From: CAWCKS01 sp963763485
Lineage (GTDB): Bacteria; Pseudomonadota; Alphaproteobacteria; Rhizobiales; Xanthobacteraceae
Reading direction: 5' to 3'
DNA length: 64,000 nucleotides
Assembly (NCBI GenBank): GCA_963763485.1
Contig: CAVXOW010000007.1
Location: 186,001 to 250,000, forward strand
Shown: positions 40,441 through 51,306 of the stretch, piece by piece
How positions within the stretch are numbered: position 1 is the stretch's first letter
How the letters are laid out: each line of letters opens with the position of its first letter
Position numbers and translations under genes: made by a program
Notes under the pieces: model-generated
What the model saw: the letters and a program-made list of their open reading frames with translations, nothing else
Told to the model about the DNA's origin: nothing
Database searches by the model: none

Positions 40441-41652
40441 TCAACGCCAGGCCGAATTGTCGGCATCCCAACGCTGTGCCTTGAGCTCCTTTGTCAGGGC
40501 TTCGACCATGCCGCCGTCATCGTCGGTCGCGTTCTCGTCGTCATCGCCGCTCGATGGATCGGCGAGGTTCAGCTTCGGTCCGCTGTTGTCATCCGTTGTC
40601 GTCACGCTCGGGTTGCTAACCCACAGCACCAGCTTGTCGCCGGCGTCCGGCTTCTCCGTCGAGACCAGCGCGGTGACTTCGATCGTGTCGGTCAGGTTGA
40701 GCGTGGGAATCACCTGGTTCTGGCGCTTGAAGGCGAGCGTCAGCTCGCCGGTGTCATCGTCCCATTTCGTCGATTGGGCGGTCGCGCCAAGCGCCTTCGC
40801 GATCACCGGCGAAATCGTTGCCGCAAGCCGGTTGCGGTTGATCTTGCCACCTTCGCTGAAGCTTGCCGCGGCAAATCGGATGGTGCGGTCCATGTCGAAG
40901 CTGCCATCGCTCCAGCCGGCATCGACGACGCTGGGTTGAGCCTTCAGCTTGGCTATCATCGCTGCGGCGCGTTCGGGGTCGACGGACAGGCGGATGGTCT
41001 GCTCGCCTGACCGCAGCTCGGCGCAGGATGCGGCAAGACTATACAGTGCGATCTGCACGTGCTCGCCGCGCAGGCTTTTGACGAAATCGGCGACGGTTGC
41101 GCGTTTGACCTTGACCGCGACGGATTCCGGGGAGACTTCGGTGAAGTCCTTTGGTGAGCTCACAATCTTGTCGTCGAAGGATTGCGAGTCCTTGAAGTCG
41201 TGCTCGCTGATATCGGTGTTCTCAGTCGAATCGACATCGGATGCCGTATTGCCGACAGTGATCTTGCCGGCAAAGTCGACGGCTTTGCCGTTGACCTTGC
41301 GGGTGAGATTGACGGTGACCGGCAACTTGTCCTCGAGGCTCGTGGTGGTGCCGGTGGCCTTCGCGCCGTCGACCGCCAGATCGACCACGAAGCGGTCCAT
41401 GCGCGCGCTCGAGGTGACTGCCGGGAAGCAGACATCCAGCGTCTCCGCGGCAACCTTGCCGCCCTGTCGCGTCTCCTTCAGGACGACGTCAGCCTGGTCG
41501 CCCATCAGGCCATTGAGCGAGGTGAAGTAACGGACTTCCGGGCCACCCGATCCGGCCGGCGTCTTGACGTCCTTCTTGGGCTGGGCGCCCGCTGGCGACA
41601 GCGCGGCAGCGAAGGCAAAGACAACGACTGTGCAAAGACCCAAAATGCGCAT
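40441..41652 (-). CDS. Exported hypothetical protein, 403 residues
   Basis: It has a signal peptide (MRILGLCTVVVFAFAAALSPAGA, before QPKKD), with ATG 41652. The mature chain is a mix of beta-rich segments and ends in an acidic tract SGDDDENATDDDGG and a short basic C-terminus. I do not recognise a domain. It lies downstream of groEL on the same strand but beyond a strong terminator, so it has its own promoter or depends on read-through. Confidence 0.65.
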   Translation of the reverse strand: MRILGLCTVVVFAFAAALSPAGAQPKKDVKTPAGSGGPEVRYFTSLNGLMGDQADVVLKETRQGGKVAAETLDVCFPAVTSSARMDRFVVDLAVDGAKATGTTTSLEDKLPVTVNLTRKVNGKAVDFAGKITVGNTASDVDSTENTDISEHDFKDSQSFDDKIVSSPKDFTEVSPESVAVKVKRATVADFVKSLRGEHVQIALYSLAASCAELRSGEQTIRLSVDPERAAAMIAKLKAQPSVVDAGWSDGSFDMDRTIRFAAASFSEGGKINRNRLAATISPVIAKALGATAQSTKWDDDTGELTLAFKRQNQVIPTLNLTDTIEVTALVSTEKPDAGDKLVLWVSNPSVTTTDDNSGPKLNLADPSSGDDDENATDDDGGMVEALTKELKAQRWDADNSAWR

Positions 41653-41765
41653 GCGAATGTTCCGATAGCGGGCTCTGGAAATGAAATAAGGTGCCGCGGA
41701 CCATCTCAAAACCTGCAAGGATTTGCGACAGGATTTTCGGCGCTCATTGCGCGATATATCGGCGC

Positions 41766-41794
41766 AAAAAGAAGGCCGCCCGGAGGCGGCCTTC
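41766..41794 (-). terminator. Rho-independent terminator of groESL
   Basis: On the minus strand: gaaggccgcc (41794-41785), loop tccg, ggcggccttc (41780-41771), then ttttt. It is a perfect 10-bp stem that ends the groES-groEL transcript. Confidence 0.9.
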
Positions 41795-41814
41795 GCAACT
41801 CATGGAATCTGCGG

Positions 41815-43458
<1,644 letters not shown>

Positions 43459-43601
43459 GGGATTTCCCTTGCTATGAATATCTCATCAGCTGCGCGCGGC
43501 GTGGCGCGCAAGCTTTGCGACTGCAGTTGGTTTGATAAGGTGCGCCCGGAGACCGCCGCTTGAGGCGGTGGCGCAACCGGGCTGCGCCACTCTGGTGCGG
43601 A

Positions 43602-43898
43602 TCAGGTCAGGACACCCATGATGTCGGACTCCTTCATGATCAGGAGTTCCTCGCCATCGAGCTTCACCTCGGTGCCGGACCACTTGCCGAACAACACCTT
43701 GTCGCCGGCCTTGATGTCCATCGGAATGAGCTTGCCGGTTTCATCGCGGCCGCCGGGACCCACAGCGACCACCTCACCCTGAGAGGGCTTCTCCTTGGCG
43801 GTGTCCGGGATGATGATGCCGCCTTTGGTCTTCTCGTCAGCTTCAATCCGCTTGACGACGACACGGTCGTGCAGCGGACGGAATTTCGTCTTGGCCAT
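43602..43898 (-). CDS. groES: Co-chaperonin GroES
   Basis: A 98-residue co-chaperonin: FRPLHDRVVVKRIEADEKTKGGIIIPDTAKEKPSQGEVVAVGPG with the mobile loop GGIIIPD and C-terminal LLIMKESDIMGVL. It is 143 bases upstream of groEL on the same strand. Confidence 0.98.
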   Translation of the reverse strand: MAKTKFRPLHDRVVVKRIEADEKTKGGIIIPDTAKEKPSQGEVVAVGPGGRDETGKLIPMDIKAGDKVLFGKWSGTEVKLDGEELLIMKESDIMGVLT

Positions 43899-43966
43899 TG
43901 GATCCTCACTGTTGGGCTACGATGGAAACAATAAGACGCCACCCGGCGATGCGGAGCCTGGGTGGC

Positions 43967-43993
43967 GTAGCAATCTCCCCTCAAGAGTGCTAA
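43967..43993. promoter_or_regulatory. CIRCE operator (HrcA-binding site)
   Basis: On the minus strand: TTAGCACTC, nine bases, GATTGCTAC. The first arm is the perfect CIRCE consensus; the second matches seven of nine. It lies 69 bases before the groES start. It implies HrcA repression of this groESL copy and heat induction. Confidence 0.9.
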
Positions 43994-44183
43994 TTCGGGG
44001 CGGGAGATATGGCCATCGGCAGTTGCTGTCAAGCAATAGCCGCTTAAGGCCTTGGTGACGACGATATTGGATGATCAGAAACGGCCGCGTCGTCGTGGAA
44101 TGGGTACGTCGATTGAATTTGTGGGATTGACGCTTGCCTCGGGGAAGGCAAACCGTCCAAGTTAGTGGTCCGGGGACCAGAGA

Positions 44184-44708
44184 ATGAAACGTTCAAGTTT
44201 GCGTGCCGCCGGTCACGTCGGCATTGTCACGATCGTTGCAGGCTTGCTTTCGGGCTGCGGCAGCATGAGCCTCGGCAACTTCGGCCTTGGAGGTGGCGGG
44301 CCGACACCGCCGCCGCAGGACGCAGGCCCCGGACCCGAGATGCCCGGGACCATCCGTTCCGATGAAATCGTCGGGCGCTGGGGCCTCGCCTCATTTCACA
44401 AGCCGGACGACCAGAAGCGGACCGAAGCCGCGGCGCGCAACCAGTGCAAGCAGCCTTACATCATCAATTCCGGTCCGACCGGTGGCGTGGTCATGCATCT
44501 CGCCGACGAGGCGCAGCCGACCGAATTGAGGATCAAGGGCAGCCCGGGCGGCAAAAACTTCATTGGCCCACCGGGGCCGGCCGGCGGTGAGAAGGATCGC
44601 GAGGTCGTCTCGTTCGACGGGCGGGTAATGGTCACCCGCTTTATCGATCCGGATGCCGCCGCGCGCTATGGCACCATGGTTTACGTACGTTGCGGGCCGC
44701 GCGCATAA
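44184..44708 (+). CDS. Hypothetical lipoprotein
   Basis: A 174-residue protein with a lipoprotein signal ending in the lipobox LLSGC (Cys near 26). The mature part begins with a Gly/Pro-rich linker and a domain with SDEIVGRWGLASFHKPDDQKRTEAAARNQCKQPYIIN, reminiscent of Inh-type or AprI beta barrels, but this is not certain. It is anchored in the periplasm. Confidence 0.75.
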   Translation: MKRSSLRAAGHVGIVTIVAGLLSGCGSMSLGNFGLGGGGPTPPPQDAGPGPEMPGTIRSDEIVGRWGLASFHKPDDQKRTEAAARNQCKQPYIINSGPTGGVVMHLADEAQPTELRIKGSPGGKNFIGPPGPAGGEKDREVVSFDGRVMVTRFIDPDAAARYGTMVYVRCGPRA

Positions 44709-44760
44709 GGCCGGCGGCACAGGCTTGGATAGCTGATTTCGTCAGGAATTGGAGGAAACA

Positions 44761-44783
44761 GCGGCTTCCGTCTGGGAAGCCGC
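44761..44783. terminator. Hairpin between convergent genes
   Basis: gcggcttcc (44761-44769) / ggaagccgc (44775-44783) around gtctg. It lies between the stops of the lipoprotein gene and cheZ and could serve either; the following T tract is weak on both strands. Confidence 0.55.
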
Positions 44784-44789
44784 GTTCGG

Positions 44790-45551
44790 TCACTCGAACA
44801 GCGCGTCGATGTCGTTCTGCGATGCGTGGCCTTCGTCGTTCATGCCCTTCGGACCGTTAAGCAGCCGGGCGTCGCCCACCCGGTCATCGACGATGGCCGG
44901 CGTGTGCTTCTTGATCGCGTCGACGCCGCCCCAGATGTCCATCATGACGTTGATGTGGTTCTCGATGAAGCGCATCGTGGTCATGACCTTGCTGATGCGC
45001 TGCCCCGTGAGATCCTGGAAGTTGCAGGCCTCATAGATCGTGACCACGCGCTCCTGGATATCCTGGCTGAAGCGCTCCTGCAGGTCCGGCGACTTGGTCT
45101 TCGCAATCGAGCTTGCGGCTTCGTCGATGGCTTCGGCCGCCTCGAGAATTTGCTGCGTCGCTTCTTCGGTGCCGCCAACCACGGCGCCGAGCTCGCCGGT
45201 CATCTTGGCCATTTCGGCGTTATCGAAGCTTCGGCCATGCAGCAGCGCAATCTCCTGCTTGGTCTTGTTGATCGCGTGATGGATGAGGTCGAGCTCGACC
45301 TTCAGCTTTTCGCACTGCTCGATCTGGGCGCGATAGGAATCAAGCATCGCTGCCCCGTTCGCCGCGGGCGCCTCGTTCGGCTCCTCCACAGCTGCAGCGC
45401 CGGCCGGCCGGCCCATCTGCTCGCGAATGGCGCGAAGTTCGGACATGATCTCGCGATGATACGGCATGACTTCGCCGTCGGACATTTCCGGCATGGTGGC
45501 GCCGTCGGTCCTGAATTCCTCGATCCGAAAACGCTTGCGCTGAACGGGCAT
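44790..45551 (-). CDS. cheZ: Chemotaxis protein phosphatase CheZ
   Basis: A 253-residue, mostly helical protein. The catalytic segment YEACNFQDLTGQRISKVM has Asp180 and Gln184 at the positions of E. coli CheZ Asp143 and Gln147. The C-terminal SQNDIDALFE matches the CheY-binding tail of the family. It dephosphorylates CheY-P to reset the flagellar motor. ATG 45551 has GGAG six bases upstream; ATG-frame 45566 is less likely. It is unlinked to other che genes here. Confidence 0.88.
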   Translation of the reverse strand: MPVQRKRFRIEEFRTDGATMPEMSDGEVMPYHREIMSELRAIREQMGRPAGAAAVEEPNEAPAANGAAMLDSYRAQIEQCEKLKVELDLIHHAINKTKQEIALLHGRSFDNAEMAKMTGELGAVVGGTEEATQQILEAAEAIDEAASSIAKTKSPDLQERFSQDIQERVVTIYEACNFQDLTGQRISKVMTTMRFIENHINVMMDIWGGVDAIKKHTPAIVDDRVGDARLLNGPKGMNDEGHASQNDIDALFE

Positions 45552-45859
45552 TTGCACTCCCCCCACTTGACGTCGAATGTTTTAAACTCGCGTGTTTTAA
45601 CATCGGGTTCACGCCGGAACCTCGCTGCGAACACAGCGCCTTGACGGCGCGGCCTCGGACACGCGCCGTTAACCATGACGCTGGCCCGTTCACTCAAAAT
45701 AAACGCTATCGGCAAGATCGACTGCGAGCTGAAGGTGTGGTGAATCAAAACGGCGGTTTCGTTTACCAAACCGATGCGTTTTCGATTTCTACTGCCAAGC
45801 GCGCAACCGATGTCGGTGACTGCGCTGAAATCCAACGACGCCTGGTAACGAGTACGTCG
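45552..45859. other. Divergent promoter region cheZ / L,D-transpeptidase
   Basis: 308 bases, noticeably more AT-rich than the surroundings. It has two copies of gttttaa (near 45578 and 45594), followed by lower-complexity sequence. I find no repeat or RNA gene. Promoters of both flanking genes must lie here. Confidence 0.5.
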
Positions 45860-46633
45860 ATGCCCCAAAAACTTCTCCTCGCACTCGCCACGAGTGCGCC
45901 CGCTCTCTTCATGATTTCGTCAGCCCATGGTCAGGCGGCGCCGCCGCCGACGATCTATGCCGAACGTCAGGTTCAGCAGACGCCGACCCAAACGGCTTAC
46001 TATCGCCAGACCAGTCCCGGTGGTGGCGGCCTGCTGGAATTCCTGTTCAGCGGCGTGCAGCAGCCGCAATCCTACGATCAGCAGCGGTACTATCGGCCGC
46101 AACCGCAGGATCAGCCGGGCGCACTGCCGCCGGTGCAGCCTGAGCAACAACTGGCCTACGAGCCGGCGACGCCGGCGCGTCCGGCGATGGATCCGAAGTT
46201 CGAGAAGCGCGAGGTCGAATATCAAAGCAGCGAGCCGGTCGGCACCGTCGTGATCGATACGCCGTCGAAGTTTCTCTACCTCGTCGAGGGCAATGGTCGC
46301 GCGCTACGGTACGGCATCGGCGTCGGCAAGCCTGGCTTCGAATGGGCAGGGGTCAAGCACGTCTCGATGAAGCGAGAGTGGCCCGACTGGACGCCGCCAT
46401 CGGAGATGCTGCAACGCCGCCCCGATTTGCCCCGGCACATGGAAGGTGGACCAGACAATCCGCTCGGCGCGCGTGCGATGTATCTCGGTTCGTCGCTTTA
46501 CCGCATCCACGGTTCGAATGAGCCCTGGACGATCGGCACTGCGGTGTCATCAGGCTGCATCCGCATGCGCAACGAAGACGTCATCGATCTCTATGGTCGC
46601 GTGAAGGTCGGCGCCAAGGTGATTGTCAGTTAA
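45860..46633 (+). CDS. L,D-transpeptidase (YkuD/ErfK family)
   Basis: A 257-residue exported enzyme with signal sequence (MPQKLLLALATSAPALFMISSAHG, before QAAPPP). A proline/glutamine-rich linker (residues 25-110) leads to a YkuD domain with VVIDTPSKFLYLVEGNGRALRYGIGVGK and the active-site HGSNEP and SSGCIRMRN (catalytic Cys). It makes 3-3 peptidoglycan cross-links or attaches lipoproteins. The start at 45860 is the first ATG with a signal; the frame is open upstream. Confidence 0.9.
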   Translation: MPQKLLLALATSAPALFMISSAHGQAAPPPTIYAERQVQQTPTQTAYYRQTSPGGGGLLEFLFSGVQQPQSYDQQRYYRPQPQDQPGALPPVQPEQQLAYEPATPARPAMDPKFEKREVEYQSSEPVGTVVIDTPSKFLYLVEGNGRALRYGIGVGKPGFEWAGVKHVSMKREWPDWTPPSEMLQRRPDLPRHMEGGPDNPLGARAMYLGSSLYRIHGSNEPWTIGTAVSSGCIRMRNEDVIDLYGRVKVGAKVIVS

Positions 46634-46688
46634 CGCGCTTCATTCAGCAGATTGCGTCTGAAACCCACACCTTCAAGACGCTTGCTCG

Positions 46689-46725
46689 CCGCCGGAGGCA
46701 TGCCCGCCTCCGGCGGTGTTGTTTT
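46689..46725 (+). terminator. Rho-independent terminator
   Basis: An 11-bp perfect stem ccgccggaggc (46689-46699) / gcctccggcgg (46706-46716), loop atgccc, then tgttgtttt. Confidence 0.85.
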
Positions 46726-46767
46726 GACTATTCGCGAATTCCGTTCCCTGAGCGATACTGCTGTGTC

Positions 46768-47457
46768 ATGACCTCTGCCGCAAATCCACTGTACCAGGTC
46801 TCGATCTGGCTCCTGCCCGTGCTGCTCGCCATCACGTTTCACGAGGGCGCACATGCGCTCGTCGCCAGGCTTCGCGGCGACGATACGGCCTCGCAGCTTG
46901 GTCGCGTGACGCTCAATCCGCTGAAACACATCGACCCGTTCGGCACGGTCTTGTTGCCAGGCCTGCTGCTTCTGGTACGGGCTCCGTTCCTGTTTGGCTA
47001 TGCAAAGCCGGTTCCGGTGAATGTGCGAAAGCTCTATCACCCGCGGATCGATGGAATGCTGGTGGCGGCCGCGGGTCCTGCGATGAATCTCGCGCTGGCG
47101 TTCGCCGCTGCCGTTGCACTTCACGCCGTTCCGCTGGCGCCGGCTACGGCCGGAGAGTGGCTGGAGGCCAATCTCGACAACGCGATCATTCTCAACGTCG
47201 GTCTCGCGCTGTTCAACCTGATCCCATTGCCGCCGCTCGACGGCGGCCGCATCCTGACGGGACTTTTGCCACGTCCGCTGGCGATGCCATATTCGCGGCT
47301 CGAGCCCTACGGCATGACAATCCTGATTGGGCTGCTGTTGCTGCTGCCGATTCTTGGGCGCCAGCTCGGGCTCAATCTCGACGTCGTGACCTGGATTCTC
47401 GCTCGTGGTGCCAACGCGATCATCGATGCGATCATGACCGTGACCGGAAACGTCTGA
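46768..47457 (+). CDS. Site-2 protease family (M50) membrane metalloprotease
   Basis: A 229-residue integral membrane protein. The zinc site is HEGAH (His25-Glu26-x2-His29) in the first helix, and the third ligand is in NLIPLPPLDGGRI. It is a short rhizobial M50 form without PDZ domains. It would cleave membrane-embedded regulators or signals. Its partners are unknown. Confidence 0.9.
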   Translation: MTSAANPLYQVSIWLLPVLLAITFHEGAHALVARLRGDDTASQLGRVTLNPLKHIDPFGTVLLPGLLLLVRAPFLFGYAKPVPVNVRKLYHPRIDGMLVAAAGPAMNLALAFAAAVALHAVPLAPATAGEWLEANLDNAIILNVGLALFNLIPLPPLDGGRILTGLLPRPLAMPYSRLEPYGMTILIGLLLLLPILGRQLGLNLDVVTWILARGANAIIDAIMTVTGNV

Positions 47458-47592
47458 TCGCGGTCTCGCAGCGCGCCGCATCGCCGATCGCGACCGACAG
47501 TCATGCAAGGTGTCGAGTGGTGTCGGTCACACGCCGGCTCTAACATGCAATCAACGTCGTCGAGGAAGCGAACAATAAGAAGGGCCTAGGAG

Positions 47593-48405
47593 ATGGGTGC
47601 GGCAGCCAAATATCCCGAAATCGAGCCGGTCAAAGGCTTCAAGTACAACGAACGCGTGTTCGTGGTCGATCGCGCCGAGGAGGCGCGGCTGCTCGGGCAC
47701 TGCCACATCGACGTCGCATTGTTCGGCGGCAACATCGATCCTTCGGCGTTCATTTCGCTGGCGATTCAGGAAGGTGTCCGCAACGGGATTTCCGCTAATG
47801 GCGGCGTCAACATGGTGCAGGGCATCACCCAGCATCGTCCGCTGCGCCTTGGCGAGGAGATCGTCGTTACCGGCGAAATTCTTGCCGTCGAAGAGGCGCC
47901 GCGCGGCCGCGTCACCACCAGCGAGACCTGGTTCGCCAACAAGCACGGCGAGCGTGCGATCACGGCGTTTCGTCGGTCGCTGAAGACCGATCCGACGAAA
48001 GAGGCGGATCCGACCCTGCGCGGCGCCGGCGAACGGCCGGCGGCCGTCGTCACTGACGTGACGCGGCTGAAGGACATCGGCCACTTCACGCTCAATCCGG
48101 ACGACGTGAAGGGCTATGGCGCCAACACCACGAACTACATCCACACCGAGCCGGAAGCTGCGCGTCGCGCCGGCTATCGTGCGCCGATTATCGGCGGCGG
48201 ACAGGGTGTGCGTTATTTGACCGCCGCGATCTGGCGCAAGTTCAACCCGACCACGATCGACATGGACATCTATTTCCGCCGCCCGCTGTTCTGGGACGAT
48301 TCATTCGAGGTGCGGGTCGATGATGACGGCGGCAAATGGCGATCGATCTGTCTCGCCAAGGGCGAAAAGATCGCGACCGAGGCGCGGCTCAAGCAAATCG
48401 GCTGA
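47593..48405 (+). CDS. MaoC-like (double hot-dog) dehydratase-family protein
   Basis: A 270-residue protein with two hot-dog halves. The first has VQGITQHRPLRLGEEIVVTGEILAVEEAPRGRV, the second a MaoC-like segment NYIHTEPEAARRAGYRAPIIGGGQGVRYL. MaoC domains hydrate enoyl-CoA; the usual Asp/His pair (here IHTEP) is partly visible. GGAG precedes ATG 47593. The pathway is unknown. Confidence 0.82.
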   Translation: MGAAAKYPEIEPVKGFKYNERVFVVDRAEEARLLGHCHIDVALFGGNIDPSAFISLAIQEGVRNGISANGGVNMVQGITQHRPLRLGEEIVVTGEILAVEEAPRGRVTTSETWFANKHGERAITAFRRSLKTDPTKEADPTLRGAGERPAAVVTDVTRLKDIGHFTLNPDDVKGYGANTTNYIHTEPEAARRAGYRAPIIGGGQGVRYLTAAIWRKFNPTTIDMDIYFRRPLFWDDSFEVRVDDDGGKWRSICLAKGEKIATEARLKQIG

Positions 48406-48416
48406 GCCGCAATCGA

Positions 48417-49205
48417 TTAGGCGACGTCGCTGTCGCCGGAGTTGAAGCCGTCGCTGTCGCCGTCGAAATCATCGTCGTCATTGCCGCTAAAATCATCGTC
48501 ATTCGACGCCTGATCGAACAGGCCTTGACGCGAGCTGTCGTGGTCACGATCGCCGCGGCCGATGTCATCGATGCCGGCATCGTGCGCGAGCGTGCTGTTG
48601 GATTGGTCCGTCCAGGGCGCCCGGTTGTCTGATCCGAGCGCGCTTGAATCGGCGAACGCCTGATGACCGCCCATCAGGTTGCGGATGCCACCCATCAACA
48701 GCGAGCCGCCGATCACGCCAGCGGCGGCCGCCGCGGCCGTGCCGAGGAACGAGCCGCCGCCACTGGAAGCGGCCGAGCCGTAAGGCGCACCGTAGCCATA
48801 ACCGGGTCCGCCGGCGTAGCGTGGATCGGCTTGGGCGTTGACCTGACCGCTGTTCCAGATTGGTCGTGTCGGATCCGATCGCGGCGCGTCCTGCGGTCGT
48901 ATGTTGGGCACAGAACCGCGGTTTTGCTGGGAGCCGAACAGCGCGTCGCGCATGTTGTCGAGAAAGCCGCCGCCGGATTGCGCCTGCGGACGCAGTTGCG
49001 CTTCCAGTTCCTCGATGTGTGCATTGGCGCGCCTCAAGGCTTCGTCTTGCACCAGCGCGGTCTGCACCAGTGCATAAGCCGCATTCGGCGCGCGCCGCAG
49101 CCCGTCGCGAATGGCCGCTTCCGCGTCCGCGTCGCGCGGGGCCGACTCGAGTTTACTCAGGCGATCGAACAACTCGTCGATCAGCTGGCGTTCTTGTGCG
49201 TTCAT
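48417..49205 (-). CDS. DUF2076 family protein
   Basis: A 262-residue protein beginning MNAQERQLIDELFDRLSKLESAPRDADAEAAI, the DUF2076 start, with a central Gly/Ala-rich hydrophobic segment GTAAAAAAGVIGGSLLMGGI and an extremely acidic Asp-rich C-terminus (NDDDFSGNDDDDFDGDSDG). GGAGGGATCATTC lies before ATG 49205. Function unknown; it may be periplasmic or membrane-associated. Confidence 0.85.
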   Translation of the reverse strand: MNAQERQLIDELFDRLSKLESAPRDADAEAAIRDGLRRAPNAAYALVQTALVQDEALRRANAHIEELEAQLRPQAQSGGGFLDNMRDALFGSQQNRGSVPNIRPQDAPRSDPTRPIWNSGQVNAQADPRYAGGPGYGYGAPYGSAASSGGGSFLGTAAAAAAGVIGGSLLMGGIRNLMGGHQAFADSSALGSDNRAPWTDQSNSTLAHDAGIDDIGRGDRDHDSSRQGLFDQASNDDDFSGNDDDDFDGDSDGFNSGDSDVA

Positions 49206-49303
49206 GAATGATCCCTCCATGCGGCGTGGCAGATGTAGGGATGGTTGACGACCTGCAAAGGCCGGGTGCGGCAAACCGCGCAAGGCCTGACCAAAATTTA
49301 ATG

Positions 49304-50146
49304 TTAGCTAGACAAAACAAAATTGCGTGCGGCCAGCAACTCCGGCAACGCCGCGCTGGCGAGGAACTCGTATTCGCGCTCGCGCTGTTTGGTGAGCGGG
49401 TCGAGCGAAACCAATACCTCGTCGACGAAACCTGGATGGCACATGACAAGCCCGCCCTCCGGCAGCCCCTCCAGGAATTTTTCGAACAAATCGGCGAAAT
49501 CGGGCTCCCTGGTGAAATCGTAGGCGCCGGCGAAGGCGGGATTGAACGCCACGCCGCCCTTTGCGGCGCGCTTGCGAAGGCCCGCGCTCAGCATGTCGAG
49601 CGTGGCCGACTTCACATCAGTGGCCGATCGCTTTGTGCCGGCAACCCGGCCGCACTGCCGGATCCAGGCGGCCGGCGCAGCGTCTGCCACTGCGTCAAGA
49701 AATGCATCGCGCACCTGCGGAAAGGCTTGCACGTGCTGGTGGCCGTCGACGTAGTCGGGCGGCCGTCCAAACATCCGCGCAAACGCCGCAAGCTGCGCGG
49801 AAATTTCACCCCGCAGCATCTCGCGATCGAGCCGCCGCAGCAGGCTCGCGCCGAGCAGGCGCGACAGCGGCAGGAAGGTGTCGTTCTGCAGGTGTCGGAA
49901 ATGCAAGGTCAATGGTCGGAACGGCGCGGTCAGCGTCAGGTGCAAGCCGATCTGGCAGTTGGCGTTGCGCGCCACCTCCTGCAGGGCCGAGGTTGATGCC
50001 CGATCGAAGGCCGGTGCCACGGTCATCACCGATGTCGCATTGACCCGCCCGCGTCCGATCAGGTCGAGGATAGCCCTGTTGACGCCCGGGCTCAGGCCGT
50101 AATCATCAGCACAGACGACGATCCGCCGCGGAGCGGGGGAATTCAT
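49304..50146 (-). CDS. ChbG/HpnK (YdjC-like) carbohydrate deacetylase
   Basis: A 280-residue deacetylase. The metal ligands are in VVCADDYGLSPG (Asp-Asp) and DGHQHVQAFP (HxxH). ChbG/HpnK enzymes remove acetyl groups from N-acetyl sugars: chitobiose in ChbG, the hopanoid glucosamine in HpnK. Its ATG overlaps the stop of the glycosyltransferase gene by four bases (ATGA), so the two act together on a lipid-linked sugar. I cannot say whether the lipid is a hopanoid or undecaprenyl phosphate. Confidence 0.88.
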   Translation of the reverse strand: MNSPAPRRIVVCADDYGLSPGVNRAILDLIGRGRVNATSVMTVAPAFDRASTSALQEVARNANCQIGLHLTLTAPFRPLTLHFRHLQNDTFLPLSRLLGASLLRRLDREMLRGEISAQLAAFARMFGRPPDYVDGHQHVQAFPQVRDAFLDAVADAAPAAWIRQCGRVAGTKRSATDVKSATLDMLSAGLRKRAAKGGVAFNPAFAGAYDFTREPDFADLFEKFLEGLPEGGLVMCHPGFVDEVLVSLDPLTKQREREYEFLASAALPELLAARNFVLSS

Positions 50147-51198
50147 TCGGCGGCTGTCCTTGCAGTTTCGCTCGGTGCTGCCTCAGGCGTCGCCTGGACG
50201 TCCTTGATCGCGCGCTCGGCGACGAAATAGATCGGACGTTGCTTCAGCTCGGACAGGATCTTGCCGATGTATTCGCCGACGATTCCGATCATGAGGAGCT
50301 GCACGCCGCCGATCGTCATCACGCCGACAATGAGCGATGCATAACCGGGCGTGGTTTTGCCATCGACCAGGGTCTCCCACAGGATCGACAGGCCGAACAG
50401 GAACGACGCGAGCGCCAGCAGTGCGCCGAGCAGACTAGCCACCCGCAGCGGCGCAACCGAAAACGACGTCAACCCCTCGATCGAGAGGCCGATCAGGCGC
50501 GCCGCCGAGAACGACGTGCTGCCGTGGGCGCGCGGATCGGGCTCATAGTCGACACGCTTCTGGCGGAACCCGATCCAGCTCGCGAGCCCCTTGAAGAAGC
50601 GGTTGCGCTCCGGCAGCTGCCGAAGGGCGGCCGCTGCACGCGGCGACAGCAGGCGGAAGTCGCTGGCGTCGGCCGGAATCTTCGCGCGCGCGCCCCAGTT
50701 CATCAGCATGTAAAAGCCGAGCGCTGACAGCCGGCGCAGCGCCGGCTCGTTCTTGCGATGGGCCTTTGCGGTATAGACAACGTCGTAGCCGTCGCGAATC
50801 CAGTAACCGACAAGGGTCTCGACCAGATCAGGCGGATGCTGGCCGTCGCCGTCCATGAACAGCACCGCGCCGCGACGGGCGTGATCCAGCCCGGCCATCA
50901 GGGCAGCCTCCTTGCCGAAGTTGCGCGACAGCGAGACCACCTGCACGTCCACCGACTTGCTCGGCAGTCGCGTCGCCACGGCAAGCGTGTCGTCGGTCGA
51001 GCCGTCATCGACGTAGACAATCTCGGTCCGGAGCCCGAACGAGTCCTTTAGCCGGCGACCCAGGGCATCGAGGCGGTCGTGCAGCCGCGGCAGCCCTGCG
51101 GCTTCGTTGAGCATGGGCACGACGATCGACAAGCCCAGTCGCGCCGCCGCACCAGTGGCTTCGGTCGACAGGTCGGAAACGTCTGCACCCAGCATCAT
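50143..51198 (-). CDS. Family 2 glycosyltransferase with two C-terminal membrane helices
   Basis: A GT2 enzyme of the dolichol-phosphate-mannose-synthase/GtrB type: LSIVVPMLNEAAGLPRLHDRL, VDDGSTDDTL, LSRNFGKEAALMAGLDHA, LFMDGDGQHPPDL (DxD), then about residues 230-320 two helices (VASLLGALLALASFLFGLSILWETLV, SLIVGVMTIGGVQLLMIGIVGEYIGKIL). It charges a polyprenyl phosphate with a sugar. Starts at 51195, 51198 or further upstream (51234) are possible. Confidence 0.85.
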   Translation of the reverse strand: MMLGADVSDLSTEATGAAARLGLSIVVPMLNEAAGLPRLHDRLDALGRRLKDSFGLRTEIVYVDDGSTDDTLAVATRLPSKSVDVQVVSLSRNFGKEAALMAGLDHARRGAVLFMDGDGQHPPDLVETLVGYWIRDGYDVVYTAKAHRKNEPALRRLSALGFYMLMNWGARAKIPADASDFRLLSPRAAAALRQLPERNRFFKGLASWIGFRQKRVDYEPDPRAHGSTSFSAARLIGLSIEGLTSFSVAPLRVASLLGALLALASFLFGLSILWETLVDGKTTPGYASLIVGVMTIGGVQLLMIGIVGEYIGKILSELKQRPIYFVAERAIKDVQATPEAAPSETARTAAE

Positions 51199-51306
51199 TC
51201 GGGTGATCTCAATCTCGGTTCCAGCATAGTGCATGCGCAATATATGGGAATGTGGCGGGGCGTCGCCATCCTCCTTGAGTTGCGCATGTCGACGTCTCGC
51301 GGCGCA

